In this document: positions 1 to 6,949 of the stretch, piece by piece
Layout of the letters: each line of letters opens with the position of its first letter
Numbering within the stretch: position 1 is the stretch's first letter
Origin: Paenibacillus methanolicus
GTDB lineage: Bacteria > Bacillota > Bacilli > Paenibacillales > Paenibacillaceae
Assembly: GCF_008124765.1 (NCBI RefSeq)
Contig: NZ_VNHS01000011.1
Location: 186,001-250,000, forward strand
Reading direction: 5' to 3'
Length of the DNA stretch: 64,000 nt
Made by a program: the position numbers and the translations under genes
Notes under the pieces: generated by a model
The model's input: the letters and a program-made list of their open reading frames with translations, nothing else
What the model was told of the DNA's origin: nothing
Database searches by the model: none

Positions 1-1099
1 TGCCGCACATCGGCTGCTGCTGCGTGATGCAGTGGATGTTGCCGCCCCCGAGGGCGATTTCGCGCGTGTTCACCTGCACGACCTCGCGGTCCGGGAACAG
101 CGCCCGGATTTGCGTCAGCGCCTCGCCGTCGCGCGGATCGTCGAACGCCGGGATGACGACGCCGCCGTTGCAGATGTAGAAGTTCACGTACGTCGCGGCG
201 AAACACGTCCCCGTCGCCCGGCTGTAGCTGCGGCGCGCCCGGTCGATCCGGCGCGCTTCCTCGTCGGAGATCGTCAGCGGCGACGGAATGTGGATGCGGT
301 GAATGTCCAGCTTCCGGCCGCGCGCGTCGACCGCTTCGCTGAGCGTCTTGTACGCCGCCTGCAGCACCTCGTACTGCGGGTCCGCGGGATCGTCGGTCCA
401 GCTCATCGCCACGACGCCCGGCCGGATGAACGCCGCAACCTCGTCGATATGGCCATCCGTCTCGTCGAACAGCATGCCGTCCGTGATCCAGATGATCTTC
501 TCGATGTTCAGGTACTCCCGCAGCAGCTCCTCGACCTGTTCTTTCGTTAAGTCGGGATTGCGGTTCGGGTTGAGCAGGCATTGCTCGGTCGTCAGCAGCG
601 TCCCTTCCCCGTCGACGTGAATCCCGCCGCCTTCGAGGATGAAATGCTGGGCGTCATACCGGTCCTTGTACTCCATCTCCAGCACCTTCTGCTTCACGAG
701 CATATCCTGGTCCCATGGGAAGTAGAGTCCGCCCTGCAAGCCGCCCCAGGCGTTGAAGCCCCAGTCGACGCCGCGCACGTCGCCGGCGCCATTCTTCACG
801 AACGTGGGGCCGACGTCGCGCATCCATGCGTCGTTGGAGGACATCTCCACGACCCGGATCGGGTCGGGGAAAATAGCGCGCACATGCTCATACTGCGAGG
901 AGCCGACGCCGACCGTCACGGGCTCGAACCGGGAGATGGCGAGCGCCACCTCCACGAACGCGTCCTGCGCCGGCTTGGCGCCGAGGCGCCATGTATCGGT
1001 TCTCGTCGGCCACAACATCCATGTGCCGCGATGGGGTTCGTATTCGGCCGGCATCCGGTAGCCGTCCTGTCTTGGTGTGCTATTGATCGTTCTTGGCAT
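1..1099 (-). CDS. aguA: Agmatine deiminase, 3' end cut by window edge
   Basis: Hydrolyses agmatine to N-carbamoylputrescine and ammonia in the cytoplasm, the first step of agmatine-to-putrescine conversion. About 366 residues are visible and the family is about 340-370 long, so little is missing. Visible family motifs in order are MLWPTRTDTW near residue 28, NDAWMRDVGPTF near 95, LEGGGIHVDGEGTLLTTE near 160, DGHIDEVAAF near 215, and GGGNIHCITQQQP at the end, which carries the nucleophilic Cys. The ATG at 1099 follows a GAGGTG ribosome binding site. The gene is last in an operon with aguB and patA, 21 bases after patA. The family call is very secure. Confidence 0.95.
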   Translation of the reverse strand, partial: MPRTINSTPRQDGYRMPAEYEPHRGTWMLWPTRTDTWRLGAKPAQDAFVEVALAISRFEPVTVGVGSSQYEHVRAIFPDPIRVVEMSSNDAWMRDVGPTFVKNGAGDVRGVDWGFNAWGGLQGGLYFPWDQDMLVKQKVLEMEYKDRYDAQHFILEGGGIHVDGEGTLLTTEQCLLNPNRNPDLTKEQVEELLREYLNIEKIIWITDGMLFDETDGHIDEVAAFIRPGVVAMSWTDDPADPQYEVLQAAYKTLSEAVDARGRKLDIHRIHIPSPLTISDEEARRIDRARRSYSRATGTCFAATYVNFYICNGGVVIPAFDDPRDGEALTQIRALFPDREVVQVNTREIALGGGNIHCITQQQPMCG

Positions 1100-1120
1100 G
1101 CGGCTTCACCTCGGCGAGAA

Positions 1121-2497
1121 TTAAGCTTTCGTTTGCGCGAGCACCTTGCGGAACATCGCGATGACGCGGTCGACTTCGTCCATGCCGATCGTCAGCGGCG
1201 GCTCGATCCGGATCGTCTTGGAATTGATGAGCGTGCCCGCCACAAGGATGCCCTCGTCGAACATGCCCTTCGATACTTCATAGCCGACTTCATCGCGGTG
1301 GAACTCGATGCCGATCATGAGGCCGATGCCGCGAATCTCCATCACTTTGTCTTCATGACCCGCAGCCGCTTCGCGCAGGCCGTTCAGGAAGTAGCGCCCG
1401 ACTTCGTCCGCGCGGGCCGGAAGGTTCTCTTCCAGCAGCACGTCGATCGTGGCGATCGCCGCCGCGCAGGCGAGCGGGTTGCCGCCGAACGTCGTCGTGT
1501 GCATGAACGGGTTCGGGAAGAAGCTCTTGAACACGCGCTCGTTCGCGACGACCGCGCCGGCCGGCATGACGCCGCCGCCAAACGCTTTGGCCAGACAGAG
1601 GATATCCGGGGTAACGCCGTATACTTCCGAAGCGAACATGCGGCCCGTGCGGCCTATGCCGGTCTGCACCTCGTCGAACACGAGCAGCGCGCCGTACTCA
1701 TCGCACAGCTCGCGCACTTCGCGCAGGTAGTTCGGCGGAGGCAGGATGATGCCGCCCTCCCCTTGCACCGGCTCGAGCAGCACGGCCGCGACGTCCTCGC
1801 CGACCATCGCGCACGTCTCGAACGTCTTGCGCATCATCTCGATGTCGCCGAACGGAATGTGGCGGAAGCCCGGGATGAGCGGCAGGAACGGCTTGCGGAA
1901 CATCCCTTTGGCCGTACCGGAGAGCGAACCGAGGCTTTTGCCGTGGAACGCGCGCGTCGTGGAGATGATCGTCGTGCGCTCGCTGTACATTTTGACCAGC
2001 TTGAGCGCCGCTTCGACGCTCTCCGTGCCGCTGTTGGTGAAGAACGAATACTTCAGGTCGCCCGGCGTGATCCGCTCGAGAATCTTCGCGAGCATGGCGC
2101 GCAGCGGGTCGAGCAGATCCTGGCTGTGCAGCGCTTGGCGCTTCAGCTGGTTCTCGACCGCCTCGACGACCTTCGGATGCCGGTGGCCGACGTTATAGAT
2201 GCCGAAGCCTCCCAGACAATCGATGTACTCCTTGCCGCTGACGTCCTTGAAGCAGGAGCCTTCGTCCGACCACTCGACCGCGGCGAACTGGCCGCCTTGC
2301 GTCACCGTTTTGCGGTATTCGAGGAAGCCCGGGTTGACGTTCTCGCGGAAGCCGTCGACGGTCTCCTTCGTAATCCACGCCGCCTCTTCGCTCGTCACTT
2401 CCTTCTTCGCGATCAGGCCGAGCACTTTCTTGATATACGACTTCGTCTCGTCCTCGCCGCCGTGCTGCTGCGTTACTTGCGTATGATCGATGGCCAT
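1121..2497 (-). CDS. patA: Putrescine aminotransferase (class III)
   Basis: PLP enzyme that transfers the amino group of putrescine to 2-oxoglutarate, giving 4-aminobutanal, which cyclises to pyrroline. The protein has 458 residues, essentially the length of E. coli PatA/YgjG, and keeps its N-terminal extension. Visible motifs: SGTESVEAALKL near 156, DEVQTGIGRTG near 275, and the PLP lysine in LAKAFGGG at Lys304. It sits between aguB (upstream, 40-base gap with a GGAGGC ribosome binding site) and aguA, so the operon encodes agmatine to putrescine to 4-aminobutanal. Ornithine or other diamine specificity cannot be excluded from sequence, but the neighbours favour putrescine. Confidence 0.93.
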   Translation of the reverse strand: MAIDHTQVTQQHGGEDETKSYIKKVLGLIAKKEVTSEEAAWITKETVDGFRENVNPGFLEYRKTVTQGGQFAAVEWSDEGSCFKDVSGKEYIDCLGGFGIYNVGHRHPKVVEAVENQLKRQALHSQDLLDPLRAMLAKILERITPGDLKYSFFTNSGTESVEAALKLVKMYSERTTIISTTRAFHGKSLGSLSGTAKGMFRKPFLPLIPGFRHIPFGDIEMMRKTFETCAMVGEDVAAVLLEPVQGEGGIILPPPNYLREVRELCDEYGALLVFDEVQTGIGRTGRMFASEVYGVTPDILCLAKAFGGGVMPAGAVVANERVFKSFFPNPFMHTTTFGGNPLACAAAIATIDVLLEENLPARADEVGRYFLNGLREAAAGHEDKVMEIRGIGLMIGIEFHRDEVGYEVSKGMFDEGILVAGTLINSKTIRIEPPLTIGMDEVDRVIAMFRKVLAQTKA

Positions 2498-2537
2498 GTG
2501 ATTGCCTCCTTGAATTTGAATATCGGGGTGAACTTCC

Positions 2538-3398
2538 TTAGCTCCGCGAATCGCGCGTCATCAGCATGCCGTACGTCTCCGGCCGGCGGTCGCGCATGAA
2601 CTGCAGCAGATTGCGGGCAAAATCGATTTCGCCGAGCTCGACCTTCTGGATGAGGATGCCTTCCTCGTCATCCAGCGACTGCACGATATCGCCCATCGGA
2701 TTGCTGACGAACGAGCCGCCGTAGAACGTCATGTCGTCCTCCCGGCCGACGCGGTTGACCGCGGCGATGAATACGCCGTTGTGAATGCCGTGCGCGGAGA
2801 TCGCCTTCTCCCACGTCCGGCGCGTCGACAGCTCGGGATGGTCCGGCTCGGAGCCGATGGCCGACGGGAAAAACAAGATTTCCGCGCCCTGCAGCGCCAG
2901 TAGGCGGGCCGTCTCCGGGAACCATTCGTCCCAGCAGATGCCGATGCCGATCGTGCCGAACGCCGTCTTATAGACCGGGTAGCCGGTGTTGCCGGGAATG
3001 AAATAATATTTCTCGTGATACTGCGGGCCGTCGGGAATGTGGTTTTTGCGCGTCGTCCCAAGACAAGTGCCGTCCGCGTCGTAGACGGCGGCGCTGTTGT
3101 AGTAAAGGCCGCGGCCGGCCTTCTCGTAGTAAGGGACGATGAGCACGACGCCGAGCTTGCCGGCCAGATCGGCCATCGCCCGCAGCACGTCGCTGTCCGG
3201 GGATTCCGCCAGCTCGTAGCCGCGCGGGGTGACGCGCTGCGCGACGTATGGATTCGCGAACAACTCCTGGAGACAGATGATTTGCGCGCCTTTCGCCGCG
3301 GCCTCCTCGATATGCGCGATCGTCCGCCGGACGTTGAGGGCGGCGTCGGGATCGCAGGAAAGTTGGATGAGGGCCAGGGTCGCATCGGATTGGTGCAT
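2538..3398 (-). CDS. aguB: N-carbamoylputrescine amidase
   Basis: Nitrilase-superfamily amidase that cleaves N-carbamoylputrescine to putrescine, CO2 and ammonia, directly after agmatine deiminase. The 286-residue protein has the Glu-Lys-Cys triad: Glu45 in CLQELFANPY, Lys118 in TRKNHIPDG and Cys155 in GIGICWDEWFPE. The aromatic and acidic surroundings (YHEKYYF, DEWFPETAR) are typical of the AguB subgroup rather than of general nitrilases. It is the first gene of the leftward operon. The ATG at 3398 follows an AAGGAGC ribosome binding site, and a TetR-type operator overlaps its promoter at 3424-3440. Confidence 0.94.
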   Translation of the reverse strand: MHQSDATLALIQLSCDPDAALNVRRTIAHIEEAAAKGAQIICLQELFANPYVAQRVTPRGYELAESPDSDVLRAMADLAGKLGVVLIVPYYEKAGRGLYYNSAAVYDADGTCLGTTRKNHIPDGPQYHEKYYFIPGNTGYPVYKTAFGTIGIGICWDEWFPETARLLALQGAEILFFPSAIGSEPDHPELSTRRTWEKAISAHGIHNGVFIAAVNRVGREDDMTFYGGSFVSNPMGDIVQSLDDEEGILIQKVELGEIDFARNLLQFMRDRRPETYGMLMTRDSRS

Positions 3399-3423
3399 CG
3401 GCTGCAGCTCCTTTTAGATAAAT

Positions 3424-3440
3424 TGAATGAACGTCAGTCA
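3424..3440. promoter_or_regulatory. TetR-type operator, site 1 (aguB promoter)
   Basis: A 17-bp inverted repeat, TGAATGA-ACG-TCAGTCA, starts 26 bases upstream of aguB. It begins at the last base of the -10 TATAAT (3440-3445, minus strand), so bound protein would block initiation. The same architecture (TGAMTGA, three bases, TCAKTCA) recurs upstream of the tetR gene and at 5983. No convincing -35 hexamer is seen. Confidence 0.75.
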
Positions 3441-3445
3441 TTATA
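3440..3445 (-). promoter_or_regulatory. -10 box of the aguB-patA-aguA operon
   Basis: On the minus strand this reads TATAAT, about 40 bases upstream of the aguB start, and it abuts operator site 1. The region 17 bases further upstream is GC-rich and has no good -35 match, so the promoter may be weak or depend on derepression or activation. Confidence 0.55.
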
Positions 3446-3671
3446 GAATAAATGACGGCCGCGAAGGCCGTGCATGTGAGACATAGCGCGCGATTCGACG
3501 GCTAACGTCGGTGATTCTCGGCGACAGTAGTTGCGCACCCTTGCCTCCCGGAATCGTGGAACTCGGCACTTCGGCGTGAATCGGATGAGCGGCGCGTCCT
3601 GCGAAGGTCCACCCTAGATGCCCTATCCGCCGAGTTTCGCCGCAGTCCTTCCGAGGGACGTACGGCTCCGG

Positions 3672-4262
3672 CTACTTCGCCGGCGCCATCGAGCGCTTTA
3701 GGAACTGGAACACCTCGTGCTGGGATTCCTCGCGCGTGATATCCTGATCGCGGCCGATGAAGAACCGTTCGGCGGCGTTCTCGACCATGTTGACGATCAT
3801 TTTGGCCGTCCAGCCGACGTTGAGCTCGCCAATGATCTCGCCGCTTACGATCGCCCGCTTCAGCTCGTCCTCGAACCACTCGTAATACGGCTTGTAGATC
3901 GTCTCCCAAATTTCCATCGAATGATCGATCGCCAGTCCCGAGTACACAAGCACGATGACGTCCTTATACTCGTCGGTGATGTTGTAGATCTCGTCGATGA
4001 ACGTCTGCAGGAACTCCATGAAGTTCGCGCGGCCCTTCGTCTTCTCCCGGCTCTTCTCGAGCGTGATCGAGATCAGGTTCTGGGCGATGGCCGGAATGAG
4101 CGCGTTCTTCGACCGGAAATACAGGTAGAACGTCCCCTGCGCGACGCCGGCTTTCTTGACGATGTCGGAGATGGACGTACTGTACAGCCCCTTCTCGGAA
4201 ATGATCTCGATGGCCGCTTGCAAAATGGCATTATATTTGTCGTTGACGGTAGTTGCTGACAC
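3672..4262 (-). CDS. TetR/AcrR-family regulator, likely polyamine repressor
   Basis: A 196-residue TetR-family regulator. The N-terminal helix-turn-helix is clear (residues 8-55: ILQAAIEIISEKGLYSTSIS, then the recognition region GVAQGTFYLYFRSKNALI). The C-terminal ligand domain has no motif I can assign. The start is GTG at 4262 after GGAGGG; no ATG fits. It lies between the aguB operon and puuP. An operator-like repeat 15 bases upstream of its start implies autoregulation, and the same repeat overlaps the aguB promoter. Inference: it represses polyamine uptake and breakdown until a polyamine or a derivative binds. The ligand is not visible in the sequence. Confidence 0.85.
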   Translation of the reverse strand: MSATTVNDKYNAILQAAIEIISEKGLYSTSISDIVKKAGVAQGTFYLYFRSKNALIPAIAQNLISITLEKSREKTKGRANFMEFLQTFIDEIYNITDEYKDVIVLVYSGLAIDHSMEIWETIYKPYYEWFEDELKRAIVSGEIIGELNVGWTAKMIVNMVENAAERFFIGRDQDITREESQHEVFQFLKRSMAPAK

Positions 4263-4276
4263 GAATCGCCCTCCAA

Positions 4277-4293
4277 TGACTGACTCTCATTCA
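4277..4293. promoter_or_regulatory. TetR-type operator, site 2 (tetR control region)
   Basis: The inverted repeat TGACTGA-CTC-TCATTCA lies 15 bases upstream of the tetR GTG and next to its ribosome binding site. It has the same half-site spacing as the sites at 3424 and 5983, which supports autorepression. Confidence 0.75.
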
Positions 4294-4395
4294 TTTTTGC
4301 TTGGTGAGAATTATCATAGCTCAGGCCGAAAAACGGCGCAACCTTTATTTTCGCCATACATGTTATCTTATGTGACACCCCTCTTAAAATTCCGC

Positions 4396-4425
4396 TTGAA
4401 AGATGAAAAATGCGCGTTGTATACT
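4396..4425 (+). promoter_or_regulatory. Promoter of puuP
   Basis: TTGAAA (4396-4401) and TATACT (4420-4425) are separated by 18 bases, a good sigma-A match. Initiation would give a leader of about 120 bases before the puuP start. None of the TetR-type repeats overlaps this promoter. Confidence 0.65.
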
Positions 4426-4465
4426 AGGTCGCATAACGCCAATATGTGGGTGGGGAGTGATTATA

Positions 4466-4540
4466 TCCTTCCGTTGCGGAAGGAATAGTGACGGGTAACG
4501 CTTACAAGAACATATCCACGTAAGTCTGCGTCTCGCAGAC
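4466..4540 (+). promoter_or_regulatory. puuP leader with two hairpins
   Basis: Two compact hairpins lie in the puuP leader. The first (4466-4484) pairs TCCTTCCG with CGGAAGGA around TTG. The second (4524-4540) pairs GTCTGCG with CGCAGAC around TCT and ends directly against the AAGGAGG ribosome binding site. No run of T follows either hairpin, so translation or mRNA-stability control fits better than termination. No known riboswitch family is recognised. Confidence 0.45.
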
Positions 4541-4553
4541 AAGGAGGCATGGT

Positions 4554-5918
4554 ATGCACGGAGAGTCCACGACACTGAAACGCTCGCTTAGCATGTGGCA
4601 GCTCGTTCTCCTGGGGTTGGGCTTCATGACCCCGATGGTTGTATTCGACACGTTCGGCATCGCGTCCGAAGAGACGGGCGGCCACGTGCCGGCTTCGTAC
4701 GTCATCGCGCTGGTCGCGCTGTTGTTCACCGCCGGGAGCTACGCCTTTATGATCAAAGCTTTCCCGAACGCCGGCTCGGCCTACACGTATACCCAAAAGT
4801 CGATCCACCCGAATCTCGGCTTCATGGTCGGCTGGCTCGCGCTCATGGACTACATGTTCCTCCCGATGGTCAACGCGCTCATCGCCCAAATTTACATGAC
4901 CTCCTGGTTCCCGAACGCGCCGGCCTGGATTTTCGTCGTCGTCTTCGTCGCGCTCGTGACCGCCATCAACCTGCTCTCCGTCAAAGGCACCGCCAACATG
5001 AACAGCTACCTCGTGCTCTTCCAGATCGGCATGGTCATCGTCTTCGTCGGCATCTCCGTATGGGCGCTGCTCAGCGGCAAAGGCGTCGGTTCGGTGTGGT
5101 ACCCGGACGCGTTCTTCTCCGGCGATATCGAGACGTCGACCTTAATCTCCGGCGCGACGCTGCTTTGCTTCTCGTACCTCGGCTTCGATGCCGTCGCGGG
5201 CTTCGCCGAAGAGACGGACAACCCGACGCGTACGATTCCGCGCGCCCTCTTCCTGACCGCGCTCGTGGGCGGCCTGATGTTCATCGTCGCTTCTTATTTC
5301 GCGCAGGCGTTGTTCCCGAACGTATCGGACTTCAACGATCCCGAAGCTTCTACGCCCGAGATGGCGCTCTATCTAGGAGGCGTCGTGTTCAAGGCGATCT
5401 TCCTGACCGCCGGTTTCGCCGGCACGATCGCATCGGCGATCTCCTCGCAGGCGAGCGTATCCCGTCTCATGTACGCGATGGGCCGCGACCGAATGCTGCC
5501 GACCCGCTGGTTCCGCCATCTCTCGCCGCGGACCCATACGCCGATTTTCAACACGCTATTCGTCGGCGTCGTATCGCTGACCGCCGTATTCTTCAGTCTC
5601 GATACGGCCACGTCGTTCATTAACTTCGGCGCGCTCACCGCGTTCACGTTCGTCAATTTGTCGGTCATCGCCCACTACGTCGTTCGCCGCAAGATGCTCC
5701 GCAGCGCCAAGGAAGTGCTCTCCTACTTGATCATTCCGACCATCGGGGCCGCCTCCATGATCGTCCTATGGGTCAACCTGGATATGCACTCGATCTATCT
5801 CGGCATCGGCTGGGCCGTCGTCGGATTCATCAGTCTCATCTACTCGACCAAAGGGTTCCGCATCCTGCCGGCCGACTTGAATTTGTCCGGTACGAACAAG
5901 ATCGACGAGTCGATGTAA
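4554..5918 (+). CDS. puuP: Putrescine importer, APC family
   Basis: Twelve-helix amino acid/polyamine permease of 454 residues in the cytoplasmic membrane. It resembles E. coli PuuP along its whole length, with shared stretches TPMVVFDTFGI (residues 26-36), GHVPASY, FPNAGSAYTYTQKSI, GFMVGWLALMDYMFLPM and LGFDAVAGFAEET (about 208-220). The ATG at 4554 sits 6 bases after AAGGAGG; a nearer ATG at 4549 is out of frame. It reads away from the tetR-aguB side, so the locus couples putrescine uptake with the agmatine/putrescine enzymes. The substrate call rests on similarity plus neighbours and is strong. Confidence 0.9.
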   Translation: MHGESTTLKRSLSMWQLVLLGLGFMTPMVVFDTFGIASEETGGHVPASYVIALVALLFTAGSYAFMIKAFPNAGSAYTYTQKSIHPNLGFMVGWLALMDYMFLPMVNALIAQIYMTSWFPNAPAWIFVVVFVALVTAINLLSVKGTANMNSYLVLFQIGMVIVFVGISVWALLSGKGVGSVWYPDAFFSGDIETSTLISGATLLCFSYLGFDAVAGFAEETDNPTRTIPRALFLTALVGGLMFIVASYFAQALFPNVSDFNDPEASTPEMALYLGGVVFKAIFLTAGFAGTIASAISSQASVSRLMYAMGRDRMLPTRWFRHLSPRTHTPIFNTLFVGVVSLTAVFFSLDTATSFINFGALTAFTFVNLSVIAHYVVRRKMLRSAKEVLSYLIIPTIGAASMIVLWVNLDMHSIYLGIGWAVVGFISLIYSTKGFRILPADLNLSGTNKIDESM

Positions 5919-5982
5919 AGGCATCGTCCGTTCATGACTATGAATGCGGGTTCGGCGATATGCAGGTCCGTACGGGATTTAG

Positions 5983-5999
5983 TGAATGAATGTCATTCA
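5983..5999. promoter_or_regulatory. TetR-type operator, site 3, in a convergent intergenic region
   Basis: TGAATGA-ATG-TCATTCA is a perfect 7-bp inverted repeat with a 3-base spacer, the best of the three sites. It lies 65 bases past the puuP stop and before the SRAP gene, which ends from the opposite strand, so no annotated gene starts beside it. Confidence 0.65.
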
Positions 6000-6075
6000 T
6001 TATCTAAGCCGCGTTCACTCCCCACTCCCCGCTCCAGCCCAGCCCTCCCGCCAACAGGACCCCGCAAGGCATGCC

Positions 6076-6110
6076 AAAAAGCTCCCGTTCCTACCCGGAA
6101 CCGGAGCTTC
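6076..6110 (-). terminator. Rho-independent terminator of the SRAP gene
   Basis: On the minus strand, AAGCTCCGGTTCC pairs with GGAACGGGAGCTT around a 5-base loop, with a short T run after it. It is placed 46 bases after the SRAP stop. Confidence 0.7.
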
Positions 6111-6155
6111 TTCGGTACTCGAACGTCAGCCGCGAGACGCTTCGCCCTGTCGACC

Positions 6156-6803
6156 CTACACCATCTTCGGCCGGCGCAGCTCGAACGGCACTTTGCCCTC
6201 GATCGTCGTCTCCAGCTCGATCTTCTCCATCCGAAGCACGTCCATCGGCCCCAGCATCGCGTGCAGCTCGAACGGGTCGGCGAATCGGCCGGCCAGCCAC
6301 TGCTCGATGTGCTCTTCTTCGAGAATCGCCGGCATCGTCCGCTGGTACGGGGAGACGAGTCCGTTCGCCTGCGTCGTCATCAGCGTGCACGTGCGCAGCT
6401 CCTCGCCGGAGTTCGAGCGGAAGACGTCGTACAGCCCCGCGATGGCGAAGGAGCCGCCGCGCATCGTCATTTTGGCGCGAACGGTCTCTTTGCCTTCGGT
6501 CTTCGTTACATAGAAGCCGGTGCACGGCACGATGCAGCGCTGCTTCTTGAGGATACGATCGAAAATCGGCTTCCACAGCATCGTGCGCGTCTCCATCAGC
6601 ACGGAATCCTTGGCCCAATACGGCAGCAGCCCCCAGCGGAAATCGTCCAGCAGGCGTCCTTGGTGCGGGTGGTCGAAGATGGCGGATACCGTCTCGGTCG
6701 GACTAATTTGCAGCCGGTTCGCATTATAGGTTAGTACCTTTTCTATCTGGTATCGCTGCTCGAGTTCCGCTCGTTCGGCCGTAATGGCAATCGCTTCGCA
6801 CAT
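6156..6803 (-). CDS. Divergent SRAP (YedK/HMCES-like) protein
   Basis: A 215-residue member of the SOS-response-associated peptidase family, whose canonical members crosslink to abasic sites in single-stranded DNA through Cys2. The fold is recognisable (MC start, FRWGLLPYWAK near 55-65, KPIFD, QRCIVPCTGFY near 89-98, LMTTQANGLV, RTMPAIL). Cys2 is present. However, the family residues Asn75, Glu105 and His160 (E. coli YedK numbering) align with Leu69, Val99 and Gln154, and the usual GFYEW reads GFYVT. DNA linkage through Cys2 may remain, but the standard catalysis is doubtful. It stands alone on the minus strand with its own terminator. Confidence 0.75.
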   Translation of the reverse strand: MCEAIAITAERAELEQRYQIEKVLTYNANRLQISPTETVSAIFDHPHQGRLLDDFRWGLLPYWAKDSVLMETRTMLWKPIFDRILKKQRCIVPCTGFYVTKTEGKETVRAKMTMRGGSFAIAGLYDVFRSNSGEELRTCTLMTTQANGLVSPYQRTMPAILEEEHIEQWLAGRFADPFELHAMLGPMDVLRMEKIELETTIEGKVPFELRRPKMV

Positions 6804-6949
6804 CCTTAGTACTCCTCGCTTTGATGGTTTTGGTTGATTTGGTTATTATTTACCAAACAATCCTCATTCATGTGCGAATATGCCTAAATAACGGTATACT
6901 AATAAAGGTACTTACTTTACATACCCATATTTGAAGGGAGCGCTTAATC

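Noticed and set aside
581..2599. 672-codon open frame on the plus strand over patA and aguA
   Set aside because: It is antisense to two clear enzyme genes. The translation is Arg/His/Ala-rich with no domain, the usual shadow of a high-GC gene.
5934..6734. 266-codon plus-strand frame after puuP
   Set aside because: Mostly antisense to the SRAP gene; no ribosome binding site. It would have explained operator site 3 but lacks coding character.
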